From Cephalotus follicularis (taxonomy: Eukaryota; Streptophyta; Magnoliopsida; Oxalidales; Cephalotaceae), in assembly GCA_001972305.1 (NCBI GenBank), contig BDDD01002899.1, forward strand, positions 1 through 64,000: a stretch of 64,000 nt of DNA. Direction: 5' to 3'. A program made the position numbers and the translations under genes. The notes below the pieces were generated by a model that worked only from the letters and a program-made list of their open reading frames with translations, was not told the origin of the DNA and ran no database searches. Of the stretch, positions 22,765 to 33,782 are shown in pieces. Numbering within the stretch: position 1 is the first letter of the stretch; each line of letters opens with the position of its first letter.

Positions 22765-23765
22765 AACGCGCCGTATCACGTTAGGGGTGCATGCTCAATG
22801 CGCACGCAGGCCATGCAGGTTCGTTCATGTCCTGCTCAAAGTGCATGACGGCCATGCCGATCCATTCTTGTCCTCCCATCCTCACAAGTATGCGAGGAGG
22901 GTCCAAAAGCGCTACAGAAAGTTTGTGAGCGTCTTACATGGCCAGAGAGTAGGCAGAAGGTTCAGCACTATCACAGTGTTAACCATGTTCTTCTTAGACT
23001 AGGAGGTAGAGGATGATGCGCATGCATGGGGATGCTCGGTGCCGTGTTGCGCAGGCGCTACAGTCACTGGCGCTGCTCGGCATCTTAGCACATGCTCGCA
23101 ATACACCCTTGGGCTTCGTCTGGTACGCACTATGGCATGGCAGAGGACAGATCTGGTGCACAGTGTGCATGGTAGTGGGCGAGCTCAGCGTACTTGATGC
23201 TATAAGGCAGAGGATGAACTTACCTTAGCGTTCTCGGCACCCTGGGCATGGAGAGGATGCATGCAAGGAATAAGGATGTCCTTGGCACCTTGGTGTCCTC
23301 GACGACTAGAGTGGATGGCGCATGTGCAGAGGACAATGGCTTCCTCTACTTTACCATCCTCAGCGTCTACAGTGGTGCGAGACATATACAGAGGATGGTG
23401 GCATCTCTGCACTTGGCGTTTGTGACCTCGCCATGGCGTCCTCTGGCGCCTGGCGCTGGTGCGTGACGCATACAAAGGACAGTGTCGTCCTCTAGCGCAC
23501 AATACCAGTGCATGACGCATGCAGAGGACGATGACTTCCTCTGTACTTGACGTCCGCACATCACAATGGCATCCCCCTAGCGCCAGGTGCTGGTGTGGCT
23601 GGTTAGAAGTCCTCAGTGATGGCATCCTAGCTTCTCCCAACGCATGTATAGCACACTTCGGCCCGTGACGCCATCATCGTGCTGCCCAGCCATAAGGAAC
23701 ACGTAGCAGTGACACTTTGCGTAGGGTAGGGACGCACAAAGGCGTGCTCGGCGTATATGAACAGC
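22765..23765. repeat. GC-rich block inside M 3' LTR
   Basis: About 1 kb is clearly richer in G+C than its surroundings and is built of short words such as GCATGC, GAGGAC, GTCCTC and GGCGC. The same block is in the 5' LTR (27,600-28,265 and 29,636-29,960). Open frames cross it on both strands but have low-complexity, His/Arg/Cys-rich translations without any recognisable domain, and they are not conserved between the two copies. Confidence 0.75.
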
Positions 23766-24150
23766 AACATCAAGGGCCATTTTGTGTATATTTATATCCT
23801 GCATTCCTAAATATTATTCCCCCACTTAACAATAGAATAATACCGTAATTAAACTGACTAAAGGGTGCTGGTAGGAGAACCTACCTCAGGTTCTCTGGTT
23901 GCAGTGTGTTTCTCCCTTGATCAGCACAATTCCTGCAACACTCCTCCGACTTCGCTGCTACTTCCTTTCACTTAGCTCAACGGTTACACTTTCCCTTTGC
24001 TGCAGAAAGCTTCTTGCATCATTCATGCTAAGAGTGAGGGATTATATATGGGAGAGGAGGAAAGGAGACAGGAACTCTCCAGATCCTCCTCCTTTCTTTG
24101 TCCTTTTCCCTCTCATTTTTCCAGCAGCCGTGCCCCACTATCAATCCTCC

Positions 24151-24160
24151 TTTTATATAG
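24151..24160 (-). promoter_or_regulatory. TATA box of M 3' LTR
   Basis: The sense strand reads CTATATAAAA followed by GGAGG. It is conserved at 30,366-30,375 in the other LTR. It would be the RNA polymerase II promoter of the element. Confidence 0.7.
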
Positions 24161-24509
24161 TTACCAGCAGAACATTCCAGACTCCACTACAAAATTCCAG
24201 TAATTACTTCCTCTCTTTCAACTATGGGCTGCTGAGGACAGCCCAAAACACTCCTCCCTTCTTTTAGCCCAGTAACAGTAATGCATTTAAGGCCCAATTC
24301 TCAATTCTTCAAGCCCAAGTTCTATGCCTTCCTTTATTTATCATAATTTGGCCCAAGACCAAATATAAATATTCAAAATCAAATAATATTATCACCATCT
24401 AGGCCCAAAATACTATTTATCCATTAATTCAATTTCCAGTCCAATAACAATATTACATCTTTGGGCCCAATTTCTATTTTTTAATATTTATAAAATTCTG
24501 GATATTACA

Positions 24510-24530
24510 ATCCTCCCTCCTTAGGGGAAT
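24510..24530 (-). other. Polypurine tract of M
   Basis: The plus strand TCCTCCCTCCTTAGGGG directly follows the LTR, giving a purine-rich sense strand (AAGGAGGGAGGA) as expected for plus-strand priming. Confidence 0.75.
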
Positions 24531-24990
24531 CTTGTCCCGAGATTCTAGGCCTCGATCTGGCGAGGAAAGATACAGTTTCCATATCATTGTAAATACACTG
24601 ACATTACCATAAAATTATCTTTACACATTTATACTTCTGGTGACAGTCTAGAGACTAACTAAATACATACTATCCCACACCAGCATATATAGACAGTTAA
24701 CCATCTAGAGGTTAGCTAGATATATATACTGTCCCATACCAGTATATATAAATAGTTAACCACATACTCCATCCAGACACAATAAGATTTAGTAACGACT
24801 TCCGTAACAATACGCCTTCTAACCGTATATTCATCAACCATTCGTTTCATATTCATTCGGTTCACAACAATTTCATTACCCCTTTTCCATAGTCATACAA
24901 TGATCATTTTAGTAGTACAATACAATAGGCCCAATTACTAGTTTAGAAAACATTGGTCTGATAACAATACACTTTCAGATTTACATTAAG
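24531..24990. other. Noncoding interior of M after gag
   Basis: This is where pol would begin in a complete element, but no protease or RT trace is seen. It has two diverged copies of a TATA-flanked word (near 24,670-24,700 and 24,725-24,755) that also occurs outside M, next to its left target site. Confidence 0.6.
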
Positions 24991-26320
24991 TTTACCCATC
25001 GGTTACATTTTGCTTATCCAAAGTATACATTTCACCTTGTGCGGTAGGTGTTGGTCTCATTGGTTGCTTCCCACGGTCTCCTCGTCCTGAGTTAGCACTA
25101 GGACGACCTCGTCGTTGCTGTCCAGAACTGCGGTTTGGTTGAGAACCTTCCTGTTGTGAGGCCTCACTCTGTCCTGGCTGATTTCCATACTCGTACCTTC
25201 TGTAAGGGCATTCAGCAGCTCTATGTTCCGGAACTCCACATATCAGCCATTTACCAGTTTTCCACCAACAATCTTCAGATGCATGATTCGTGCGCTGGCA
25301 GTATTCACATGGTTCATAAGGAGCTTGACTGCTAGAGTTGGCAAGTCTAGAAGGACTCCTTTGGGGCGACAATAATCCCTGGTTCCATCGCCGAGAACCT
25401 TGTCCTCTTCTTCTCCGTTGGGAATTGTGAGACCGTTCCTCAAATCTGGAAGGACTAGTAGGGCTACCTGTGTTATAGGGTGATTCACTCTGTCTAGGGC
25501 TACTACCATATTCCAATTTCTAAGATTTATTACCGCCCCCGAAACTCCTACCAGAAGTCCCATCTGGAGACACCGATCTCTTACGGTCAGTCTGAATCTC
25601 CAAATCTCGTATCTCATTAGTCACAGCTTCAATATCTCTGGCCCTGCCAGATACTTCAATAAGGGTTCTCAGTTGAAGAGGTACCAACTATCGTCTGATA
25701 TTAGGTCTAAGGCCAATAAGAAACTTCTTGGCCTTCCTTATTTTAGTATCAACCATGTGTGGAGCTACTCTTGCAAACTTAGTGAACTTGGCCTCATACT
25801 GGCCTACTGTCATCTCACCTTGTGTCAGGTTTAGAAATTCAGCCTCTCTTTTATGAGAGTCAGAACACTCAAAAACAGTAAAAATCTTTTCAATGCGCAT
25901 TAACGATCTCTCTGCCGCCACTGCATCTGGATTTCCTGTAAACACTGGGGGATTCAGCCTCAAAAATCTGGCTAAGGGATCCTCTAGGCGTGCTGGTTGA
26001 TCGACTGATCTCCTTGCTGTCATTGTTCGTCTAAGAGGTCTTGCAGCTGGAGGATGTTCTAGTGCTTCAGCCGCTCATCTATCAGATTTGGCAGCTGAGG
26101 TCTACTCTGATGTAGTCGCATAACGCTACTTGAACTCAGTCATCTGGGTCATCATCGCCCGCATTCTTCTCATAAGACCTCTAGCTCCCCGTTGATCAGG
26201 GGCTGTTTCTCCTGCCTCATGGGCTGTATTCACTTCTTCTACATCTCTACTCACCCGAGTACGTCTAGTCGACGACTCAGCTCTTGCTCCCCGTGCAGTG
26301 CTACTTCGACGACCATCCAT
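24990..26320 (-). pseudogene. Gag of element M
   Basis: The minus-strand gag begins around MDGRRSSTARGARAES (26,320) and runs through the capsid-like domain (LARFLRLNPPVFTGNPDAV near 25,960, LTQGEMTVGQYEAKFTKFAR, FLIGLRPNIRR). It continues into a Ser/Pro/Arg-rich region and two zinc knuckles, CEYCQRTNHASEDC and CGVPEHRAAEC, near 25,290-25,200. It ends in a basic tail and a stop near 24,995. Stops near 26,115, 26,065 and 25,687 and a frame change near 25,520 break it. Part of the capsid region near 25,870 is missing compared with N. Gag would form particles and bind RNA. No pol follows. Confidence 0.9.
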
Positions 26321-26433
26321 TTTCACACTGTATATCAATAAAAGGGTTAATATCCACTTATAAATATTTGCATGCAATTTAACTTTAGAAGCCAAGGACT
26401 CCTTACTGGTGTATCCAGAATAGGAGAACCGCA

Positions 26434-26445
26434 GCTCTGATACCA
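26434..26445 (-). other. Primer-binding site of M
   Basis: The plus strand GCTCTGATACCA is complementary to initiator Met-tRNA, four bases from the 5' LTR. Confidence 0.93.
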
Positions 26446-27234
26446 AAACTGTAACGCCCCAAACACCGAGGGTCAACCACCAAGATTTGACGCCCTACTA
26501 ACAGTATCATTCATTATCCAATATTCAGCGGAAATTAAAACATTTAAAACAATACAATGCATGCGGAACAGTCCAAATGAAATATCACATTATGTGGATA
26601 AACCCAGTGTTATACAATATAGTTCACAAACATGCTCTGCCATAATCCGGCAGGTCATATAAATATAACAAAGTGGGTCGCCGATCTGCTGTAGAGGAGG
26701 CTCACCCGAGGCTTCAATGTTCAGCTCGCTGCAATCTCTACCTGTACCTGACCCATTACATAAAAATGTAATGGGTCAGTGACCATTGGTCGTGTAGGAA
26801 CTACCACCATGCATTTGTGAAATGCAGTTGCAGCAAGCATATGCAATGCAAATGAGATGCAATAACAGTTCAATCCAATCAATAACATTCACTAGAAATC
26901 AATAACAGTACAGTCTATTCCATTCAGTACAGACACAGTCACAATAAGTCCTTTATAATCATTGATAATTACTAACAGTCATATAAATCCTTCCTCGGCA
27001 TCCCTTACTTGAGGAGGAGCGATAACGTACTCTAGACATTAAGGTAGAGGAGTCGAGACAGGAATATACATTTCATTTTAGGCAGTCCGGTTCCTCGGGT
27101 TCCTCGGCTATAGGAAGAGCAATATACACGCTCTAGGCGTTATAGGCAGAGGAGAGGAACATAAACATTATACGGTATTAGTAACAATCATTTAGTACAC
27201 TATATACAGTAATAGTAATAGTAACAGTTAGTAT

Positions 27235-27440
27235 GGCTCATCTCGGTCGGTGATCAGTCGGCTCATATCAGTTGGTGATCCGATGACTCATCTCGGTCGG
27301 TGATCCATTGGGCTATTTCGGTGATCCCGTAGGCTCATCTCAAAGATAGCCTTGCCGGCTCTTCTTAATCGGTGATCTAACAGCTCATCTCAGTTGGTGA
27401 TCAGTGAGATCATCTCAATTGGTGATCAGGCACAGTACAG
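27235..27440. repeat. 25-bp repeat array in M 5' LTR
   Basis: Same array as at 22,395-22,590 (GGCTCATCTCGGTCGGTGAT-type units), with independent point changes. Confidence 0.9.
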
Positions 27441-28269
27441 TACATTGACACTACATTAACAGTACATTACACTACATTTACTAACATTAGCATCTACTGT
27501 GAGGTCTGCCTTTATTACTATACGCCACATTATACAATAATGTCACCTTTTGCACTAACTATTCAAATATCTCTAAAATGGCGCCTAAAACTTGTGTGAA
27601 ACGCGCCGCATCACGTTAGGGGCGCATGCTTAATGCGCACGCAGGACATGCAGGTTCGTTCATGTCCTTCTCAAAGTGCATGAAGGCCATGCAGATCCAT
27701 TATTCTCCTCCCATCCTCACAAGTATGCGAGGAGGGTCCAAAAGCGCTACAGAAAGTTTGTGAGCGTCTTGCACGGCCAGAGAGTAGGCAGAAGGTTCAG
27801 CGCCATCACAATGTTAACCATGTTCTTCTCGGACTAGGAGGTAGAGGATGACGAGCATTCATGGGGATGCTTGGCGCCATGTTGTGCAGGTGCTACAGTC
27901 ACTGGCGCTGCTCGGCATCTTGGCACATGCTCGCGATACACCCTTGGTCTTCGTCTGGTACGCACTACGCCATGGCAGAGGACAGATCTGGTGCACTGCA
28001 TGCATGGTAGTGGGTGAGCTCAGCCCACTTGACGCTATAAGGCAGAGGACGAGCCCACCTTAGCGTTCTCGGCACCCTGAGCATGCAGAGGACGCATGCA
28101 AGGAATAAGGATGTCCTCAGCACCTTGGCGTCCTCAGCAACTGGAATGGATGGAGCATGTGCAGAGGACAATAGCGTCCTCTGCTTTACCATCCTCGACG
28201 TCTACAGTGGTGCGGGACGTATGTAGAGGATGGTGGCGTCTCTGCACTTGGCGTCTGTGACCTCGCCAT

Positions 28270-29635
28270 TGTTAGATATAGTGACCCGACAAGCCATTAG
28301 ATGGGTTGTCACATTATATCTTATCTTGTATGAGACAATCTTTTTCCTTATATATATGATACGTGCTAAATTTTTAATGGCTATATCACTTGTGTTTTAT
28401 CACTTAATTGAAGTAGTTTATTGTTTACCTGCTTACACTTGTGATGCCCTGACATAAGGTTGGATGCATGGCATGGAGGCTGTGAGACTGGTTACCTTAT
28501 TCCTTATGTCAAACTTGTTCCAAGTCATAGGTTCACTTTGTGGGCATTAGTGAACCGGATAGACTTGCGCGTATCTTGCCTGCTCATGGAATCGGGGGAT
28601 GGATTCTCTCACTACCATCTGTGTTGGACACTAGGGAAAATACGGGGTGCGCGCTGGGAGCGTGTACACTGAACTGGACTCGTGTAGGAGACACTGTTTG
28701 GAGAGTCGCTATTCTCGTGTCAGTAGTGATTCCTACTAGTTGTGGTTGTGTATAAGTAATGATCACTTGGCGAGTTCTTTAACTCATCTGATCCTTAGAC
28801 CTGAGCGACTACTCTATATTGTATGGAGACGGTTATGCTTTGATCTCCACCTTACCCAGTCCTTACGTAGGGCTGGCAATCGGGTGGTCTTTGGGTATGA
28901 TCGAATCTATACGAATATAAGTCACTTCGTGGGCACTACTTCTCTCACATCCTTAGCTGCTTTCTCTTGATTCTACACGTTTTAGAAACGTGGGAATCAT
29001 GGCTTCGAACTCCCAGGGAGTGAAGTCCATGATCCTAAGTGAATGGGAGATTGGGAGAGAGAATCAGTGGCTGGTATTATAAGCATTTCTGCAGAAGAGA
29101 GAAAAGGTGGAATTTTGGAGTTTTGCTGGGCAGTTAGACTTCGATTCTCTCTGCAGATTGTGAGTGATTCCTCAATTGATATACACCAAGCAAGGCTTAT
29201 CTAGGGTGGATTGATTACTGACTTCGCTGGTCATAATCAATACTCCTTTTCTAAGCTAAGTGAGAGAGTGAGTGAGTTCTAGCTCTTGGATTTCGCTGGT
29301 TGGATTTCTTGGTGTTCCTGAAACTTGGAGAAAATCAAAGGGATTCCACTCAAGCTTGTACCGGCAAAGAACGAAGGAGCCAACACCCACTGGTATAAAT
29401 TCTTGGTCCTTCTTGCTTATGCCATGTTTATGTGTCACCATTGTTTGCAATGGTGACACCAATTCAATTCTGTTGATGTTGTGGTGATCCATGGGTTCCG
29501 TGGATATGCCTTTATGGACTTGTTTTATTATATTGGGTGTTCTTCCGCTGCATGATTGATTGTTTAAAATTTTATTCTACACTTTTACACCCTATGTCCA
29601 TTTTGGCACCGGAGTCGGTTTATCCGATTCCAATA
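28270..29635 (+). mobile_element. Solo LTR of the E family inside M
   Basis: It starts TGTTAGATATAGTGACCC, ends GATTCCAATA and is flanked by GCCAT at 28,265-28,269 and 29,636-29,640. The unoccupied site is visible in the other M LTR (CTCGCCATGGCG near 23,430). It is homologous in reverse to 33,783-34,583. No interior remains, so it is a product of LTR-LTR recombination. The last two bases should be CA and are mutated. Confidence 0.93.
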
Positions 29636-30365
29636 GCCATGGCGTCCTCTGGTGCCTAGCACTGGTGCGTGACGCATACAAAGGACAGTTCCATCCTTTG
29701 GCGCACAATACCAGTGCGTGACGCATGCAGAGGATGATGACGTCCTCTGCACTTGACGTCTGCACATCACATTGGCGTCCCCCTAGCGCCAGGTGCTAGT
29801 GTGGTTGCTTAGAGGTCCTTGGTGATGGCGTCCTAGCTCCTACCAGCGCATGTATAGCACACCTCGGCCCGTGACGCCATCATCATGTTGCCCAGCCAGA
29901 AGGAAAACGTAGCAGTGACGCTTTACGCAGGGTGGGGACGCACAAAGGCGTGCTCGGCGTATATGAACAACAACATCAAGGGCCATTTGTGTGTATATAT
30001 ATATCCTGCATTCCTAAATATTATTCCCCCACTTAACAATAGAATAATAGAATAATACCATAATTAAATTGACTAAAGGGTGCTGGTAGGAGAACCTACC
30101 TCAGGTTCTCTGGTTGCAGTGTGTTTCTCCCTTGCTCCGCACAATTCCTCCAATGCTCCTCCGACTTCGCTGCTCCTTCCTTTCACTCAGCTCAACGGTT
30201 ACACTTTCTCTTTGCTGCAGAAAGCTTCTTGCATCATTCAGATTGAGAGTGAAGGATTATATATGGGAGAGGAGGAAAGGAGACAGGAACTCTCTAGATC
30301 TTCCTCCTTTCTTTGTCCTTTTCCCTCTCATTTTTCCAGCAGTCGTGCCCCACTATCAATCCTCC

Positions 30366-30375
30366 TTTTATATAG
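30366..30375 (-). promoter_or_regulatory. TATA box of M 5' LTR
   Basis: The sense strand CTATATAAAA is in the same context as in the 3' LTR. This copy would drive transcription of the gag-only interior. Confidence 0.7.
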
Positions 30376-30758
30376 TTACCAGCAGAACATTCCAGACTCC
30401 ACTACAAAATTCCAGTGATTACTTCCTCTCTTTCCACTATGGGCTGCTGAGGACAGCCCAAAACACTCCTCCCTTCTTTAAGCCCAGTAACAGTAATGCA
30501 TTTAAGGCCCAATTCTCAATTCTTCAAGCCCAAGTTCTATGCCTTCCTTTATTTATCATAATTTGGCCTAAGGCCAAATATAAATATTCAAACTCAAATA
30601 ATATTATCACCATTTAGGCTCAAAATACTATTTATCCATTAATTCAATTTCCAGTCCAATAACAATATTACATCTTTGGGCCCAATTTCTATTTCTTAAT
30701 ATTTATAAAATTCCGGGTATTATATAAGTGGTTACCCTAGCATGCAACTATCCGTAAG

Positions 30759-31263
30759 CCTAAACCCCACCTTTTCAGGATCGTAAATAGCTCAAGGGTT
30801 AGGCATCTAGTTGCCTATTGTTGAGTGGTAGGTCTAACTAGAACTAGTTGCCTACAAGTGAACTTATAGGAGCGCATCACACAAGTCATATCATAACATC
30901 CATAGCACACCATGACTCAATGCGAGTCTCAGTCCCACCTTTTCAGGATGGCAAACAGCTTAAGGACGAGATATCCAATCCCACATTTTCAGGATGGTAA
31001 ATAGCTCAAGGGTTAGTCATGTGGCCTCCCTATTCGCATCTATCTAATCCCACATTTTCAAGATGGTAACAGCTCAAGGATTAGACCTCTAACCCCACCT
31101 TTTTAGGATATCAACAAATCAAGCGTTAGTCAACCAGTCGTCTATCAGTCCATTGATAGTAGCTCAGCGTGAGTCTCAAATCCCATATTTTCAGGTTATC
31201 AGCATATCAAGGATGAGACATCTAACCCTGTATTTTTAGGATGGTAAATATCTCAAGGGTTAG
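30759..31263. repeat. Array of seven CCCAC...GGATGGTAAA hairpin units
   Basis: Units share CCCACCTTTTCAGGATGGTA and a trailing CTCAAGG. Their ends are inverted: CCTAAACCC/GGGTTAGG at 30,759-30,803, TCTCAGTCC/GGACGAGA at 30,927-30,971, CTAATCC/GGATTAG at 31,044-31,084, CTAACCC/GCGTTAG at 31,089-31,129, GTCTCAAATCC/GGATGAGAC at 31,172-31,219 and CTAACCC/GGGTTAG at 31,222-31,263. The unit starting near 30,975 pairs poorly. Confidence 0.75.
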
Positions 31264-32321
31264 TCACATGGCTCGACTAATCACATACTATGAGTAACTC
31301 TAGCAGAGAGCTCAACTGACTGTAGATCGACGCCGCATACTGACTCGTAGTTACCGTTCACTCTAAGGTGAAAACATCTATAGACTCTCTCTTATTTCTT
31401 TACTAAGCCATGGTGGAAAACACTTTTAAAGAATCATTCAGTCAATGTAAGGTACGTTTACATATGTTAGATTCATATTGGAAAGCTCTCGAAAAAAACC
31501 GCTTGAGGAAACAAGTGAAAGGTCTCAAACGAGCTACTTCAGAGAAAATTTCTGTAAAACCTTACTTTTCAAAACCCTTTTGTACATTCGATCAAATATT
31601 TATTTAAACAAGTGGAAATGTGTCAAATTATGTTTAATATACTTTCATTTGAGTCTTGGAAGATGCCCATTGAAAACCGTTTGAGAAAACATGTAAAAAC
31701 AACATTTTTTGGGTAAAAACCATCAGACCAATTGATTGGTAGCTGATCATAATTGACTAAAAAGCATCATTAGTTGACTAAGAATCACCATTAGTTGACT
31801 AATATCTGGTCCTAGTCATGTTTTGTTCTCAGAACAAACTCTGCTTCATGTGGGGTTTTGACCCTTTTCCCCTAATCCGTTTGAAATGAAACTTTAGGGG
31901 CAACTTGTAGACATGTATAAAAACAACATATCTCAATTTGAAAACATTTGGTTCGTCAGAAGGTCACTAGATCTAAAAAGGGGTGAAATAGATCTAAAAA
32001 CACTTTTTCAACGAAAAACTCAATTTAATCAATTTTATTCGATTCTATCACATCCATACTCATGTGCTCATCAAAAGCATTACAATCCATGCATATCATA
32101 AAGCATTAAATCATTCTAAATGCATTTAGGTTGATAAATTCATTATCTAAACACTTTGGAGCTTCAGCTGATGAATCTATCAGATAGACGATGAAAGACT
32201 CAAATCTCTAGTATATATCAACTACCTCTTGTTCCTATGATCATTTAGGCTCCAAGTTTGCAAGATTTGGAGGAGAAATGACTAGAGAGAGGGGGGGAGA
32301 GGGCAAGTAAAGAGCAGAAGT

Positions 32322-32324
<3 letters not shown>

Positions 32325-32374
<50 letters not shown>
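32325..32374. repeat. (GA)n microsatellite
   Basis: About 25 GA units beside the TATA-like site of region O, in the position of a transcribed leader if O is a minus-strand LTR. Confidence 0.97.
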
Positions 32375-32380
<6 letters not shown>

Positions 32381-33107
32381 GAAGGCTTCTATTTATGGGT
32401 TTTCTCAGTTTTCTCTCTTAAACTCAAAACGCTCACATCTCTCATATGCAACTAACTACCCAATGTCATGTTAAGACTTATTATTGTTTTGAGGGAATTT
32501 GCGGTCTCATGTTTTAATTACCAAGCCCTTAATTAATTCATTGGTTATATTAGCCAATTCCAATTATTTACGGCTTATCATGCAAGACGATTATCTTATG
32601 CACCTTGGACATATTTCTAAAATATGTCAATGGATTGGCCAGGACAAAATATATGCAATGACTTGAGCCTAAAGTCATTACAAGGTTTTCCTAGGTGTAA
32701 GGATATAAAACTATTTATTACAACATATACCATGCATACATGGCCTTCAAAAATCTTGTACTTCATTTCTCCTTCTTTCCTCCATCTCTCCTTGCAAAGT
32801 CTTCTTTTACAAAAAGGAACAATACATTTTCGAAAAGAAAATTTACGTTTAAAAATTAAAAGGAGAAATTACAAAAGTAAGGGGAAAAATTGGTGCACGC
32901 AGGCACCTTATTACAGACCTTTAAAGATAATAAATAAATTAAAATCCATCCACCCTTAGAAAACATAAAATTAGGTCAAAGTCCTTTTCGGGCCATCCAT
33001 TGTGCATAAGATCTACATTATATCCAATATAATGGAACTACAAATAAAACAAATGCCATATATGATAACCAATTACACAATTTAATACATTGATTGTTAA
33101 TTGATCA

Positions 33108-33782
33108 AACTCCCACTAAATCAAGCAATGATTTTAATCTTCCAAGTGCCAAAATGCATAAAATCCAATTTTATACAAAAACAGTTTTTTTTTTTAATAA
33201 AAGACGTCGACGCCTTTCCAAAGGCATCGACGCGTTTTCTGGAAAAGTTTGAACAAGGCAGCGATGCAAAAACAGAGCATCAATGCGTTTTCCAGTAGGG
33301 TTGAAAAAGGCATCGACGCCTTACCAAAGACGTCGACGCGTTTTAGAAAATATGATGCAGACATCGACGTCTTACCAAAAGACATCGACGTCTTTACTGG
33401 GAATTGACATGACATCGACGTCTTAACAAAAATCCTGGAAATTGCAAATGACATCGACGTCTACCATAAGACATCGACGTCTTTATCCCCCTGGGCATTT
33501 TCTGCATTTCGAAAAATATTGAAATCAATGGTTTAGATTATAGAATACCATTCTGGTATTCCTGAATGCACCATGCATGTTCCAAACTTAATTCTAAACA
33601 CATATATGCAATATTCCCAGTACAAAAACACACTGAAATCCAATTTCATGTAATTTTCATTAAGGCACTTAGAAAATTTTAGTTTGACCATAATAACACA
33701 TCCAATGATTAAACCATTAATCAGAACATCATCTAAGGCATACATATTCAATTAATGATGTTGTGGGACGCTCTGATACCGC
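33108..33782 (-). other. Primer site and leader of element E
   Basis: Reading minus, the primer site (complement of GCTCTGATACC, 33,770-33,780) is followed by about 290 bp of AT-rich leader and then a phased ATCGAC island. No gag is found. The leader ends at a polypurine-like tract at 33,108-33,120. Either E is a very short non-autonomous element or its body was deleted. Confidence 0.55.
33203..33483. promoter_or_regulatory. GACATCGACGTC island in the E leader
   Basis: Cores occur in pairs 20 or 21 bp apart: 33,206/33,226, 33,312/33,332, 33,363/33,384 and 33,453/33,473. Weaker copies lie near 33,260 and 33,279 and a single one at 33,414. Gaps between pairs are 30-40 bp. The core is ATCGAC or GTCGAC. 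Confidence 0.7.

Larger units (their letters stand above)
21622..24509 (-). repeat. 3' LTR of M
   Basis: It starts TGTAACGCCCCAAA and ends GATATTACA. It contains a 25-bp repeat array, a GC-rich block of about 1 kb and a minus-strand TATA box. It is near-identical in layout to the 5' LTR. Confidence 0.93.
21622..30724 (-). mobile_element. Gag-only gypsy element M with perfect target duplication
   Basis: M has LTRs at 21,622-24,509 (2,888 bp) and 26,450-30,724 (2.9 kb once a nested solo LTR is removed), an interior of only 1.94 kb, a primer site at 26,434-26,445 and a polypurine tract at 24,510. It is flanked by TAAGT at 21,617-21,621 and 30,725-30,729. Only gag is present; protease, RT and integrase are absent. 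Its gag and LTR organisation match chromovirus N in this window, so M is probably a non-autonomous derivative of an N-like element. Confidence 0.92.
26450..30724 (-). repeat. 5' LTR of M, interrupted by a solo LTR
   Basis: It is homologous throughout to 21,622-24,509, starting TGTAACGCCCCAAAC. The solo LTR at 28,270-29,635 splits it. Its last bases are ATTATA instead of ATTACA, a single change at the LTR tip, followed by the target duplication TAAGT. Confidence 0.93.
30725..33107 (-). repeat. Unassigned LTR-like region O, right part
   Basis: No protein domain is present. It contains a hairpin-unit array (30,759-31,263), a GA run at 32,325-32,374 and a minus-strand TATA-like CCATAAATAG near 32,390. 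The right end is GTTAATTGATCA at 33,107, followed by a polypurine-like complement, AACTCCCACTAAATC. This fits the 3' LTR of a minus-strand element split by M, but no partner LTR is in the window. Confidence 0.45.

Noticed and set aside
23200..23640. 146-codon minus-strand open frame as a gene
   Set aside because: It lies in the GC-rich repeat block of M. The second LTR copy does not keep the frame and the translation has no domain.
30114..30617. 167-codon plus-strand open frame
   Set aside because: It is antisense within the M LTR; the matching stretch at 23,899-24,267 is the other LTR. No codon-like conservation beyond LTR identity.
31044..31263. CTAACCC words as interstitial telomere repeats
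   Set aside because: They are single words inside a 40-60 bp unit and pair with GGGTTAG arms; there is no tandem TTTAGGG run.
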